A stretch of 64,000 bases of DNA from Datisca glomerata. Taxonomy: Eukaryota > Streptophyta > Magnoliopsida > Cucurbitales > Datiscaceae. Within the stretch, counting starts at the first letter, position 1; each line of letters starts with the position of its first letter. Positions 12,218 through 24,571 of this stretch are shown here, piece after piece. The position numbers and the translations under genes are program-made. The DNA lies in contig QANY01013727.1 in NCBI GenBank assembly GCA_003255025.1, positions 1,137,849 to 1,201,848 on the forward strand, in the 5' to 3' direction. The notes under the pieces were generated by a model. It saw only the letters and a program-made list of their open reading frames with translations, made no database searches and was not told the DNA's origin.

Positions 12218-12274
12218 ATATGGATGACCTCCCAACATCGTGCCCTAGAACTATCCTTCTACTAATATAGTCAA
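12218..12274. repeat. 57-bp direct repeat, right copy
   Basis: This is the partner of 7710-7766: ATATGGATGACCTCCC to TAATATAGTCAA. It touches the outer end of the G 5' LTR. See the finding on this pair for two possible explanations. Confidence 0.9.
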
Positions 12275-14100
12275 GCTTGTCTGTCAATCAATGAATCATC
12301 CAAACAGTATTGACTTAGAGAATACATTAGGCGTGTGGAAGGTTCCCAAAAGTATTTAAGATTATATCGAATGCTAATATAATTTTCAGTGTTTCTGCTG
12401 ATAAAAAATATTAAATTTTTTATAATCCAAGAATATTAAATATTTTCTTGGAATTCAAAGTACTCTTTTGAAATCATTGGTGCGAGGGGGATTAAAGTCA
12501 TATTCGATCCGAGCTAATAGAACAAAAAAAATCAGATCAATTTTTAAAAAATCTATCTGAATATTTTTATTTTTTTAACTTTTGAGTTCAATCTATGTGA
12601 ATAATTATTTTTTGTTCATTATCTTCACTCCCAATATAGTCACTAAATATAGTATAAGATAAAACTTTTTTTGTATTTAATTCATATATACTTCTATTAA
12701 CTAATTATTCTTTTACTTATAATTTATAAAATTTTATATTTTATATTATTATGTTATTGGGAATATGAAGGATCATGTATAAAATTTTAGAGATCCTTAC
12801 ATCATAAACATTTATAATAATTTAATTGTGAAAAAAGAGAAAATTATCATTATCATTTTCTTTTGTTTTAGATTTACAATATTTTAAAATTAATATATTT
12901 ATTTCAATGTTAATAACAATTTTAGAATGTATTATATAATTTTAAAAAAAATTAACACCGTAGAATACGTGTTTTTCGACTAATAAATAATAATAAGCCT
13001 TGTACCGTATGGGAGTTTAAATAACCGTGTGGCCCATCATAAGATGATCAATTTAAAATTTGAACATAAGTAGGGAGAGTTTTTTTTTTTTTCAATAGGG
13101 AGAGTTTCAATACGAAGACTTAGAGTCCCATTTGACGTCGAACAATGACGATAAAGCAAAATCGTGTGGGACCTGGGCCTGCTCTACCAATTTCATGTAC
13201 AGTTATTTGGTCTAGCCAACCTTATTTGACCATAAAAAATCTAAGGGGGTTTTTTGGCCGAATATTCCTAATTCTGAATATATTATGTAAAAAACTTATT
13301 TCATAAAATAACCAATAATATTTATTATTAATATTTTAGTTGATAGTTAAAATAGTCAACAAGAAGTCCACTCAATTTTATTTAGTAACCTCAATATATC
13401 TTTTGTACATAATATTTAAACATTATCTATTTAATTACAAAATTTTGATAGAATTAATAAAAATAATTATGTAAGTAATTACAAATAAATTAGACTAACA
13501 ACTATATATATAGTTGATTATTGAAATGTATTGAAAAAAATTCAAAACTTCTAGAGTGCTCAAGGTGAAATTAGGGGTCAGTTAAAAAAGGTAAAATATG
13601 GTGGGTAAATAGAAACTCAATGTACGATATTATGAGTAAAAGCATAGAGAAAATTTATAAAGGCCCTATTTGATTTTTAACAAAGTTATTTTTTAATTTA
13701 ATTTTTTTCAGTTAACTGCTAGACTAGGGTCCAGTGAATGTTGTAAACTTAAACGAGAGAATATTAGACCCTCAATTTTTTGCTACACCAACATTTAACG
13801 TAGGGTGTTTTAGTCTTATTTTATACTAAAAATACTTAATTTCGTTAAAAAAAACAAAGAAAAATCTTAATTTTTTTTCACTCTCAATGGTGTTTCTTAA
13901 ACAATTTCTCAAAAGTATATGCTACATCAAAATAATGTTTATGAAAATTGAGTTTTTTAATCTTCTGCTACTTCTGAGAGAATCTTCAGAGTTATAACAT
14001 TTAAGCAAGTGGGTTTCCATTTCGTACTTGAATTCCAAAGCTAAATTTCTTTCTCTCTCTCATTGTTTGTTTTCCTTGTACTGTTGGGTCTATGGATGAT
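12275..14100. other. Intergenic, AT-rich, no gene recognised
   Basis: Poly-T and poly-A tracts and AT-rich sequence with no domain-bearing open frame. I see no LTR, TIR or RNA gene. Confidence 0.6.
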
Positions 14101-14154
14101 GATGGTTAAGCACAAGTTGGAATTTGTTGGTATCATTGAGTAAGAGGACCAGAT

Positions 14155-14660
14155 GGTTTGGAAGAACATGGGAAACAAGTGCCCTCTATGATTGGAAGAA
14201 ACAAAATTCATTTACTAATGTTGAAACGACAGATTTGGATCCTTTTATTCTGGGATTCAACATATGGTTGGGTTATGTTGACTAGAGCTGAGCATTTGCT
14301 TAATATTTCAACACGTAGTCAACAGTTTAAATTTAACCTGATCTCTCATATTTTGAGGAGCAGGAGAGGTATGTGAGGGCCTGGATCCTGCAATGACATA
14401 TATCTCATAAAAAATTCAGAGGCCTTCAAAAACAAAAGAAAACGAGCCAATTTGTATAAAATGTAAAGGCACATCTAATAAGTATTGCACGCAGGCAACG
14501 ATATTATGTTATAATTGTAACATATTAGGAAAGAAAAATAGAAAGGGGATGAGAGAAAATGTAAATTCTCTGTTACAGCCGGTATTTCATTCTATAACAT
14601 AATATAACTCATAAGAGCAACCTCAGACATTCCATTTTGGACGTGGATCTTCTATCACCG
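14155..14660 (+). pseudogene. Gag-like zinc-knuckle remnant, possibly Ty3/gypsy
   Basis: Near 14440-14555 the plus strand translates to CIKCKGTSNKYC, followed after a few residues by CYNCNILGKKNRKG. This spacing (CX2C, X8, C, then CX2C) resembles the double zinc-binding region at the end of plant Ty3/gypsy Gag, though the histidine and last cysteine of the second knuckle are missing. The preceding 280 bp are open in short pieces with stops. No protease or pol follows before element D begins at 14879, and nothing matching continues at 39137. I rate the assignment as tentative. Confidence 0.35.
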
Positions 14661-14873
14661 AAATTATGTCGCCTCATCCATCTCACTCATATGAATATTT
14701 TCTAGTAGCTTTTGGATGAGCTACATGTATCAGGGTCCCATGTATGGTTAACAGAACTGGCTCAAAGGACTAGCTTACAAGAGTGATGTTTCTTCTACCT
14801 CTAGTCTAACCTCATCTCAGAGGTTAAACCCACTCGTGATTCTCAGCCCATGTGCAATTGATCGGCAACCTTG

Positions 14874-14878
14874 GGGCT
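14874..14878. repeat. Target-site duplication of element D, left
   Basis: GGGCT, identical to 39132-39136 on the other side of element D. Confidence 0.8.
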
Positions 14879-14978
14879 ACACAAAGAACATAGTCGAGTA
14901 GAGAAGAAGAAGAGATAGAGGAGCTCGGCAATTTCAGATGAAAAGATGAATTTCATTAACCATAAAGATTGACTAATA

Positions 14979-15029
<51 letters not shown>

Positions 15030-15176
15030 GAGGAATCAAAGAGGCTAGCTAACTTAACAGAATTTAACTAACTGGCCTAACTGACAATTACATGCAGTCC
15101 ATGTAAATACACATAAAAAATAGTCCACGTAGATTAGCCACCTCAACTATAACCAATAGTTGTATAATCCTTGTCA
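14879..15176 (-). repeat. 3' LTR of element D
   Basis: Read on the minus strand it starts TGACAAGGATTATAC at 15176 and ends CTTTGTGT at 14879. It aligns along its length with the 5' LTR at 38865-39131. The extra length comes from a TA/CA microsatellite at 14983-15029. The end is GT, not the usual CA, in both LTRs. Confidence 0.85.
14983..15029. repeat. (AT)n(AC)n microsatellite inside an LTR
   Basis: About 19 AT dinucleotides followed by four AC dinucleotides. The 5' LTR of the same element has only CATACATATAG here, so the expansion arose after insertion. Confidence 0.95.
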
Positions 15177-15239
15177 CCCCCTCAAGTGAAAAGGGGAGGA
15201 AACCACTTGAAGCTTGGTTTTAAGATACTAAAAATGAGT

Positions 15240-18110
15240 TGGAGCTACTGACTTGGTGAGCGCATCCGCGGTTTGATTATGAAAAGGTACAAAATGAACC
15301 TCAAGTGTCTTGGCTAAGATCTTATCTCGAATAAAATGAAGATCAATTTTGAGATACTTGGTCCGAGTGTGTAGAACAGGGTTATAAGCAAGACATATGG
15401 CACTCATATTGTCACATCATAAAATGGGAGCTTGAGGAAGGATAATGTGAAGCTTAGTGAGTAGCGATTGGATCCAAGATACCTCAACTATGGCATTTGC
15501 TAAGGCACGATATTCACACAGTACTGGAACGAGCAACCACTTGTTGCTTTTTAGAAGACCAAGAGATAGGTGAATTTCCCAAAAAAATAATGTAAGCTCT
15601 AGTGGACCTACGATCATCCAAGTTGGAGGCCCAGACTGCATCTGTGTAGCCTTCCAAAGGAAGAGACTTTGTAGGTTGTAAGGTAATACCATCATAGATT
15701 GTACCCTTTAAATACCTTAGCCATCATTTTTAGGTTTTCCAATGGGTAATGGTTGGTTGCTGCACAAACTGACTAAGCTTGTTCACCAGAAAACTTATGC
15801 CAGGTCTTGTGAGAAGAAGATATTGTAATGCCCCCACAACACTCTGTACAGTGTAACATCTTCAAAACTAGTAGAATCATCATTATGGAGCTTTACAGAA
15901 GCATTCGAGGGAGTGAGACAAGGCTTAGCAGTAAGGATATTGGTCCTCTTGAGCATGTCTGCTACGTAACCTACTTGAGAAATAAAGAAGCCAATGTTAT
16001 TTTAAATTACTTCATTTCCTAGAAAATGATGAACTGGTCCCAAATGCCTGAGTGAGAATGCCTTGTTGAGATCCTGGATTAAGGTGTGAACTTTAGTACA
16101 ATGACTGCCTGTAACAAGTATGTCATCAACATAAACTAACAGGATTAATGTACAAGCTCCTTCTCTATATACAAACAGAGATGAATATGAAATGGTATTC
16201 TTAAAGCCCCATTTGAGTAGAGTAGAACACAACTGGTCATATTAAGCCATATGAGCTTGCTTGAGAACATACAAGGTTTTTTTGAGATGACAAACATGTG
16301 TAGGATAGGTGCTGCTTACATAACCCTCTAGCTGTTGCATGAAAACAGACTCTTGAATGGAACCATTTAAAAAAACATTGTTCATATCCAATTGGTGAAC
16401 TTGCCAACCAAAAGAGACTACCAAGATTAGTACAATTCGAATTGTAGTAGGCTTAAGCACAGGGTTGAATGTCTCAACATAGTCCAAGTCTGGTGTTTGA
16501 TTAAATCCCTTAGCAACCAGCTGTGCTTTATACCTTTGAATGCTTCCATCTGCATTATATTTCAACTTAAAAACCCATTTCTTGCCAGAGAGAAAGGCAC
16601 CAAATCTAAAGTGTAATTCCTGATAAGTGCCTGAAATTCAGAATCCATGGCACTCTTCCAGTTTGCATCAGACATGGTATGTTTAACTGAAGTTGGTTCT
16701 GAGTAAGGTGCTAAACAAATAATGTTGTGTTTAGAGGTAAGTAGAACTTTGGGCTTCAAGGATCCTATCTTAGAGCGTGTGGCCATTATGTATGAAGATT
16801 TGGTGGATGTAATTATGCATCTAAAGATGTATCAGATGACACAACAGGTAATTGAACTAGAAAAACTATATTAGTACCAGAAGAATAAGTAGGAGTAAAA
16901 TTAGATGAAATTGAATTTTGAAGATAATGATTCATACCTGAAACAGGAACTTGCTTAGTGGAGATTGGAGGAAGAGCTTCTGAACTTGTTGGTGATATTG
17001 GTGGTTGAATATCCTGAGAGAAGCTTGGAGTGAATTGAAATCTTACACCTGATGAAATAGATAAAGGACAAGACAGTGGGGAGTTTGGGATTGACTTAGG
17101 TAGAAAACCTTTTGTGCAAGGAAACAAAGACTCATTAAAGGTAACATTGATAGCAATGTATATTCTTCCTGAGGAATGAAGGAATAAGTATACTTTATGA
17201 GAGGGAGAATAGCTAATAAACACACACATTTCACTTCTAAACTGTAATTTGTGCTTATTGTAGGGTCTCAAGTGTGGATAACATGCACACCCGAATGGCT
17301 TTATGAATTGATAATTTGGTTGCTTGCCACAAAAAAGATAAAGGCAATGAAACTTGTGCAAGCAAAGTGATACCACACTCAACAACATGTCTATGCTTTC
17401 CCTCCACTCTCCCATTTTTATTATGAGTGTGAGCGCATGAGTGTCTAAACTCTATGCCATGTGAAAGAAGAAATGTTTCAAAGACTCTAAACTTCCCTCC
17501 CCAATCTGATTGTAAAGCTTTTAGAGAGGTAGAAAATTGATTTTCTGCTTATGTTTTAAATTGCAAAAAAACCTTATAAGCTTCTGATTTGGATTTTAAT
17601 GGGTAGATCCATGAATAATGACTAAAATCGTCAATAAAAATGATATGAAACTTGTATCAATCTTTGTGATAAATGGGGGCCAGTCCCAACAAGTCAGTGT
17701 GAACTAAGTCTAAATGTTTCTTAGCTTTCGAAACAGATAAGGGAGGATGTTTAACATGGTTTTCCTCTAGGACAAGAATCACAGAAAACATTATTTTGAG
17801 TAGAGGTTTTAATATTTCACATTCTCAGGACTTGAGATACAGTTTTTGAAGAAGGATGGTTAAGCTTCTTATGCCATAGATCAAACCGATTATTAGTTCT
17901 TTTTAATGCTAGGTACCCTAAGCATTGATTTTAATTTGAGAATTAAGGCAATTTTAGGAACAGGGAGAAAAGAGGAACCTATGTGTGTGATGTGTAACAC
18001 CTTTCCATCACCAATCATCAATTTTCCCTTGCCATTGTAGTCTTGTGCAAGAAGGAGATTTCTTAGATCTGTTATCACGTGATTTGTTGATGCACTGTCC
18101 ATGTACCATC
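15240..18110 (-). pseudogene. Copia pol remnant of element D
   Basis: In transcription order: protease with MDSASTNHVITDL at about 18060-18102 (normally DSGATNH); integrase with a C-terminal region reading KPFGCACYPHLRPYNKHKL near 17240-17300; reverse transcriptase with VKPTTIRIVLILVVSFGWQV-like core and LVYVDDILVTGS near 16110-16150, the YVDD active site being intact; and RNase H with LDDRRST, EYRALANAIVEVSWIQ (15470-15520) and a further stretch toward 15240. Stops and frameshifts break it into many pieces. The order protease, integrase, reverse transcriptase, RNase H identifies Ty1/copia, and the sequence style is that of RE1-type elements. Confidence 0.8.
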
Positions 18111-18729
18111 CTTGGTCATTGATAGTGTCAGTCGAGGCTATAATGGCTGTGGGATTAAAATTGTTATTTAGTGCTTAAGAAGATTAGCTTTGTACTTGAA
18201 ATCCTCTATCAAACCTTTAGTAACAGGTGAGAGCTCCATGACCACTCCTACCTCAAACTTGACACATGAGTCTATTAAAGCTTCTTCCACCTCTCCCTCT
18301 TCTTCCTGGGTTTGAATTTCTTTGAAAACCTTGTTGTCCACATTCTGTGGCCAGTTTCTTGCTTTTCCATTTCCATTGTTTTGCCGATTTTGTGGCCAAT
18401 TATTTCAATTTCTTCTTCCCACCGTACTGTCACCATAGTTGGAAGACATCGAATTTCTAACATTAATCTCAACTTTAGTGTTCTTCCATTCAATTCTTCC
18501 CTCATGACTCATTATGAGTGCTTAAACCTCCTCAATTGTTAAACTTCACCTCGGGAAATCACGTTTACAACTTTTAAGTCAAATTCAACTCTCAATCCAT
18601 TCAAGATATGAATGAACATTCTTGCTCATTAATTGAATTACCTGCAGCCGCTAAGCCACCAACTACTATCCTCATCTGATCACAGTAATCCAAGACTGAC
18701 AGACTCCCTTTCTTAATGGTCTGCAGCAT
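18111..18729 (-). pseudogene. Copia gag of element D, 3' part
   Basis: This is the continuation of the gag that begins at 38838. It starts MLQTIKKGSLSVLDYCDQMR at the edge of the inserted element B, in the frame expected after RLRN on the other side. A zinc knuckle near 18225-18260 reads CQV-stop-GRSGHGALTC, so the second cysteine codon has become TGA. The stretch in between is Arg/Lys-rich. Confidence 0.75.
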
Positions 18730-18734
18730 GTTCC
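18730..18734. repeat. Target-site duplication of element B, left
   Basis: GTTCC, identical to 38422-38426. Confidence 0.9.
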
Positions 18735-20564
18735 TGATGGATCGACTTTTAGATTTTGAAAAAATTAATGAACCGTGACAAGTTAATGGGCGTCATTTCA
18801 AAAAACTTTTATACACATGTTTAATCTAATTAAACACAAAACCAATCAATGAACATACATAATCATATAAATGTATCGAGAAAATATTGAAATAATAAAT
18901 GCCTTTTCAATTAATGAAGAAATTCTAATTTGACGGAATTCAATTCTCTATCTCGCGTTCTTCGTTCTTGAGATTCACAAAACTATAAATTGATCGTTAC
19001 ACCAACAATCACTCATTAGAGTTAGAAGTAAATCTCTCAAAGATTTTCATAGGAATTGAGTGTGGGCTCTCAATACAACGATTGAACAAAGAAAATAAAT
19101 TTTTTTCACTTCCCCTACTTTCAAAATCAGCGGCCCACTCAGTGTGTTGGAGAGAGAAACTATTTTCTACTCTGATAAACAGACTTAGGGGCAGGGTTAG
19201 CGATAGGGATAAGGATGTAATCCCTTATATAATAATTAATTGATAAAGATCAATTTATGTCCAGATTCATCAGTCTAAATTGATGAATTAAATTGATCTC
19301 TATCAATTAATTATTAGCTTCTTTTATTTAATAATCATCCAATAATTAGAAAAAAAACAAAATAATTGATTTTAACATTAATTTTTCTCTTCTCTAATTT
19401 AGTGATGACACTCATCTCATATGTGCTCGAAAAATGTACTTTGATCCAAAACACGTTTTTGGTCCAACTGTTGTTGTTTTTCATTCATGTCCTTATGAGC
19501 TACTACTGAGATTGAATGGACCAACATGAATAAAGCTATGAGATTCAATACCTGGCTAATTTATCTCCTTAAATTCTTGACCTATTTAATCCCGATATCA
19601 TACGACTCCATTATACGTCTGATGCTGATAGAACTCTCGGTTCATGCGCGTTATATTTTTTGTTGGTGTAAATAAACATTTATATTTCATGATTCACATA
19701 ATATTTTATGATATTACCCTTCGTGAATATCACTAACAAGAGCAGGATGTAAGATAATCGTTTTACCTTTCTAGTTATTATTTTCTCAACTTTTTTATTG
19801 ACTGTGAATAAAAAAGATATACCAGTGAGGTGTCTCATATAGATCACCATGTCTTATTCAACGACTCATGTCATCGAGTATCCAGCACAATTTATTTATT
19901 CATAGACTCATCAATAAAATATAAGGTGATATTGTTGCTTTTACAATCTTACCACGAATTTAATTTATGTGAATCACGCAACTTCAATATAGCTGAATCA
20001 CAATCCCAATAGCCAATGTATTGTCCGACAATTCGAACTGACTCCTTTAGTATATCAAAGATCACAAGTAACTAAGTCAAATTTCACAATCACTTCAGGA
20101 TTAAAGTAATTATAAAAATACCCTTAAGGTGTAACAGTTAGATTTAGAGCTAGATAAATAATTTTGCTCTAGACTAATTGGTTACTAGTTTATTCAACAT
20201 GTTCCATAACATGTCTAGGTCAACTGTTAGAGTCTACACTCTCATGTCCCGAGACCGGCGTCCTTTGGTTCAACATAACAGTCATAATTGGATTTGATTA
20301 CCCAGTCGATCCTTTGATTACCCAGTTGATCTTAAGATTACAAATAATATTCTAAACTATCTCAAAAGAGTTTGTCTGAAAGACCGCTTGGTCTTTATTC
20401 TTCATACGTTGACAATTATTTCAGGACTTAAGTAAGTTATAAACATACTTTAATTAATGAAAATTTTCATTTATTCGTATAATTCATTAATATATAAATG
20501 TCAATAAATAACTATTTACTAATAAAAAATTATTACACCCTACTTTATGGATATAATTCCAACA
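18735..20564 (-). repeat. 3' LTR of element B
   Basis: 1830 bp. On the minus strand it starts TGTTGGAATTATATCC at 20564 and ends GATCCATCA at 18735. It aligns with 36585-38421, 45941-47747 and 56449-58060. A TATA-like TTATATAAGGG (minus strand, about 19226-19236) marks the likely promoter, and a polypurine-like AGTGGTGGAT precedes the LTR start. Confidence 0.88.
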
Positions 20565-20724
20565 ATCCACCACTTGGACTAAAGTGGGCATGTACAATTT
20601 TGTATCTCCACGCCATCTAGATGATCATAAAAAACTTAACTGCTTAAAGTCTTCGTGAATAGATCTTCTAACTAGTTAACTGTCGATATGTGTGTTACTT
20701 AAACATCTCATCGTTGAACTATCT

Positions 20725-23530
20725 CTATGATGAGGCGGTACTTCCACTCTCTGTGTTTGGATCTTTGTGGCTCCTCAGCTTTTTCGAGTTTGCAACAGTC
20801 CCACTATTATCACAATAAAGTGTCATAGGTTTGTCAGCATCTGGAATAACTTCCAGTGCCTTTAGTATCTTTCTAAGCCAGATAGTCTCCTTTGCAGCTT
20901 CACAAGCCACCACAGACTCAGCTTCCAAGGTAGAATCAGCAATGCATGATTGCTTGATACTTCTCAATGCCACTGCTCCACCATTCAGGATGAACACCGA
21001 TCCTAGAGTGGACCTTCTGGAATCTTTGTCCGCTTGGAAATCAAAGCTGGTATAACCCATCAAATATGCTTGACAACATTCCAATGCTCGAGTCTAGGAT
21101 TAGATTAAAAATGACTCACCACGCCTACAACTTAGTAAATATCTGGCCTAGTGTAAATCATTACATACATGAGACTTTCTATGGATAAGGTATAGAGAAT
21201 CTTTCTTATGTCTTCCTCTTCTTGAGGAGTCTTAGGAGACTGCTTCTTGGAGAAGTTGACTCCATGCTTAAATGGAAGAAATCCCTTCTTGAAGTCTTAT
21301 ATAGTGAAATGATCCATCACCTTATCAATAAAAGATACTTGAGACATTGGCAATTCTTCCGTTCCCGAAAGATCTGAATACCTAGGACAAAGACAGATTC
21401 TCCAAGATCTTTCATATCAAATTGCTTTGCAAGCAAAATCATGACATCAGACGATTTTCCCACATCATTCCCAATGAGTAGAATATCGTCCATGTACAAA
21501 ACCAGAAAAATCACATTCCATTCATGTATCAGCTTATACACACAGTGTTCACCCACTAACGGCTCAAAACTAAAATTCTTGACAGTTTCATCCAATCTGA
21601 CATTCCACGAACAGGATGCTTGATTAAGTCCATAATGGACTTTATCATTTCATAAACCTTTCCCTCTTGGCCTTTCTCCATGAATCCATCTGGTTGAGCC
21701 ATAAAAATGCGCTCTTCAAGATTATCATTCAGAAAAGTAGTCTTAACGTCCATCTTCCTGATTTCATATTGATGGCAGCAGTAACAGATAAGAGAATTCT
21801 TATGGATTTAAGCATGGCCACTGGTGAGAAGGTATCCTCATAGTCAATACCTTCCTTTTGGGTGTAGTCCTTAGCTACAAGCCTAGCTTTGAATGTCTCT
21901 ACATTTCAATCAGGACCTCTCTTCTTCTTATAAATATCCATTTACACCCTATAGTTTTTACCCCATTCGAAGGATCTACAAGCTCCTAAACTCCATTTGA
22001 ATACATCGATTGTATCTTGACGTTCATGGAGTCTTACTATAGGTTTACTTCAGGGCCAGCCATGGCCTGCGAGTATGAAACAGGCTCATCAGGATCCTTA
22101 TCTGAGACTGTTGTAAAGGTATCTACATCAAGGCTTCGTAGGCTCCAACTCCTTCTGTGATTCTTCCATAGGATCGGGAACAGGTCTTGATTAGCGAGTC
22201 GGTGTCCTCCCACTCAATAATTCCCCTAAAAAAAGTGTGCTTCTCGACTTTTCAATTCTTATGTGTTCCTCTTTAAGATAACGTGCATTTATGCTCATGA
22301 ACATTTTTTTGTCAGTCGGATTATAAAAGACTTATCCCTTCGTTCCCTTGGGATATCCCATAGACAGACATAATTCTGATCGACTGGCTAACTTGCATGT
22401 CTTCGGTCTCAATACGTGTGCCGGGCGTCCCTATATCCTAAAGTGGTTTATGGATGACTTTCATCCACTCCATCTTTCATATGGTGTACTAGGCACCGCC
22501 TTTGACGAAAGTTGGTTTAGAATATATGTCGCCATTTCCAAGGCATATCCCCAGAATGAATCTGGGAGGGATGAGTAACTCATCGTGAATCTAACCATAT
22601 CTAATAAAGCTTTGATTCCTTCTCTCTGACACACCATTCAATTCTTGAGTGTCAGATGTTGTAAGCTGCGAAAGAATACCTTCTTCCTTAAGAAAGTCAT
22701 CAAACTCTCCTAACAAGTACTCCCCGCCACGATGGGATGTAGTGTTTTGATACATTTCTCTAATTGTTTCTCAACCATAACCTTGTACTCTTTGAACTTT
22801 TCAAATGTTTCAAACTTTTTGTGCATTAAATAAACATGTCTAAAATGTAAGTAGTCACCTGTGAAGGTTACAAAATATTCACAACCTCTTCTTGCTTAGA
22901 TATTCAATAGGCCACATACATCACTATGTACGAGTTCAAGGCATTGAGTGGCTCTTTCACCCTTCGCTAAAAAAAGGTATCTTGGTCATTTTACCTTCTA
23001 TGCAGGATTCGCATGTGGGTGCTAATCTAACACTTAAAGTTTGCAATGAACCATCATTTGCAAGTCTTTTATTCATGTCTAGGCTAATGTGACCAAGACG
23101 TAAGTGTCACAAGTAGGTTAGATTGATTGAGTCAAACTTTAATATTTTATTATCCCTGTGTAAGTCAATATTTATTTTAGTGTCACATATCATTGGAACT
23201 TTTAATTTTACATAGAATAAGTCATTTATCATGCATGCAGTAGTAATTAATCATTCATTTCTAAAAATACCAATATCATTATCAATGAAATCCAAGTAAA
23301 ATTCTTACTCAATTAAACTAGCTACTGAAATGAGGTTTTCTAAAAAATCAGGATATAGTAAACATCACGCAAAACTAAATAATTATTCTCAAATAACAAC
23401 TTAATAGTTCCAACTTGATACTGCTGATACTAGTGCTTCATTCCTGCAATGAAAGCTGAATTTACCCTCGTTAAGTCTTTCCCTAAACCCCTACAAGGAA
23501 CACCAGATATGGTTAGTGGCTGCATATTCT
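20725..23530 (-). pseudogene. Copia pol remnant of element B
   Basis: In transcription order: a protease site reading WIVEYAATNH (about 23500-23540, normally DSGATNH, the catalytic aspartate replaced by Glu); integrase with a SHRGGEY segment near 22725 where the catalytic aspartate of SDRGGEY has become His, and a C-terminal part toward 22350; reverse transcriptase with [20 protein letters not shown] (about 21810-21870) and LYMDDILLIGND (about 21465-21510), an intact YMDD-type active site; and RNase H with DSRRSTLGSVF, KQSCIADSTLEAES and LYCDNSGTVANS (20750-21050). Frameshifts and stops are frequent. Confidence 0.82.
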
Positions 23531-24416
23531 ACAATCCACAAAAAAGTAGAGTCAGCCACATAATAGGCTTCAGTAACAAGTAATGTACCTTTGGATTTTA
23601 ACTTATTGAGATAATCCAGGCAGTTGCATTTCCAATGACCAGCGACTCCGCAATGATGACACTTATCTTTCGACTTGTCCACTTTTGTAGGGCCCTTACC
23701 TTTCACAGCTTTTGAGTTCACCTTTTTAGCTTTCTTCGGACCTCTCTTGTGTTTCTTTATGGTGCAAAAGGTGAAAGGCTTACTTTCAGTAAAGTTTGCC
23801 TCTCCATCCATCCTGTTGCGTTTCAGAAACAGGGTTTCAGCAGCTTGCAACTCCTTCATAAGTTCCAGAGTAGAGTACCTCAACTTATTCATCGAATAAT
23901 TAAGTTTGAAGTTCTAAAAAATATTTGGTACTGTCTTAAGAATCATATCAACTCGAGTCTAGCCATCTATCTCAGCTCTCATGATCTCCATCTTATTCAG
24001 ATAACTAATTATCAGCATCATATGTTCTCTTACAGGAGTTTCGAGTTTCATCCGACGGTTCTGAAGTTTCACACAGTAGCCTATTTGGCTTGACGAACCT
24101 GATCCCTGACCCTTTCGGTGATATTCCACATCATATTAGCGGCGGTCTCCATGTTCTGATGTTGTTGTTGCGACACATTTCTAACTGATGCTAAGATATG
24201 ACACATGACGATCTCATCAAAACGCGACCATGAAGCATAGGCATCATTTTCCTTTTGGGTCGATTCAACAATAGGCTCAATGGGATAAGGGATGATGAGC
24301 ACGAACATGTGCTTTTCTACCGTCAGCATGATATCAAGATTATGTTTCCAATCCACATAATTTTCATCAATGAGTTTGTTTGCATTCAAGGTTGTTGAGA
24401 GTTGAGATAATGACAT
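23491..24416 (-). pseudogene. Copia gag remnant of element B
   Basis: It starts MSLSQLSTTLNANKLI at 24416. The first 110 residues are open and contain the gag-typical ENYVDWKHNLDIMLTVE segment. Later frames carry a zinc knuckle CHHCGVAGHWKCNC (about 23615-23660), a complete CX2CX4HX4C, preceded by a Lys-rich stretch. A break lies between about 23900 and 24080. Element C has the same gag in decayed form. The start sits 150 bp inside the point where element A interrupts the leader. Confidence 0.8.
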
Positions 24417-24566
24417 GATTACAGAGAAAAGAAAATAAAGCGGTGTAAAAAATACTTAATCATTTAGGAAAGTATGATGCATGATGCAAATACATAAATA
24501 TTTAAAAATTAAACAAAAACATATTTCTTTTATGATGTTACAATCAACAACGATAGCTCGTCTCAT
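24417..24566 (-). other. Leader of element B, gag-proximal part
   Basis: Short noncoding leader piece between gag and the insertion point of element A. Its sequence (minus-strand AGCTATCGTTGTTGATTG) matches element C near 52270-52288, where the leader is uninterrupted. Confidence 0.8.
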
Positions 24567-24571
24567 CTAGG
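24567..24571. repeat. Target-site duplication of element A, left
   Basis: CTAGG, identical to 34685-34689. Confidence 0.92.
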
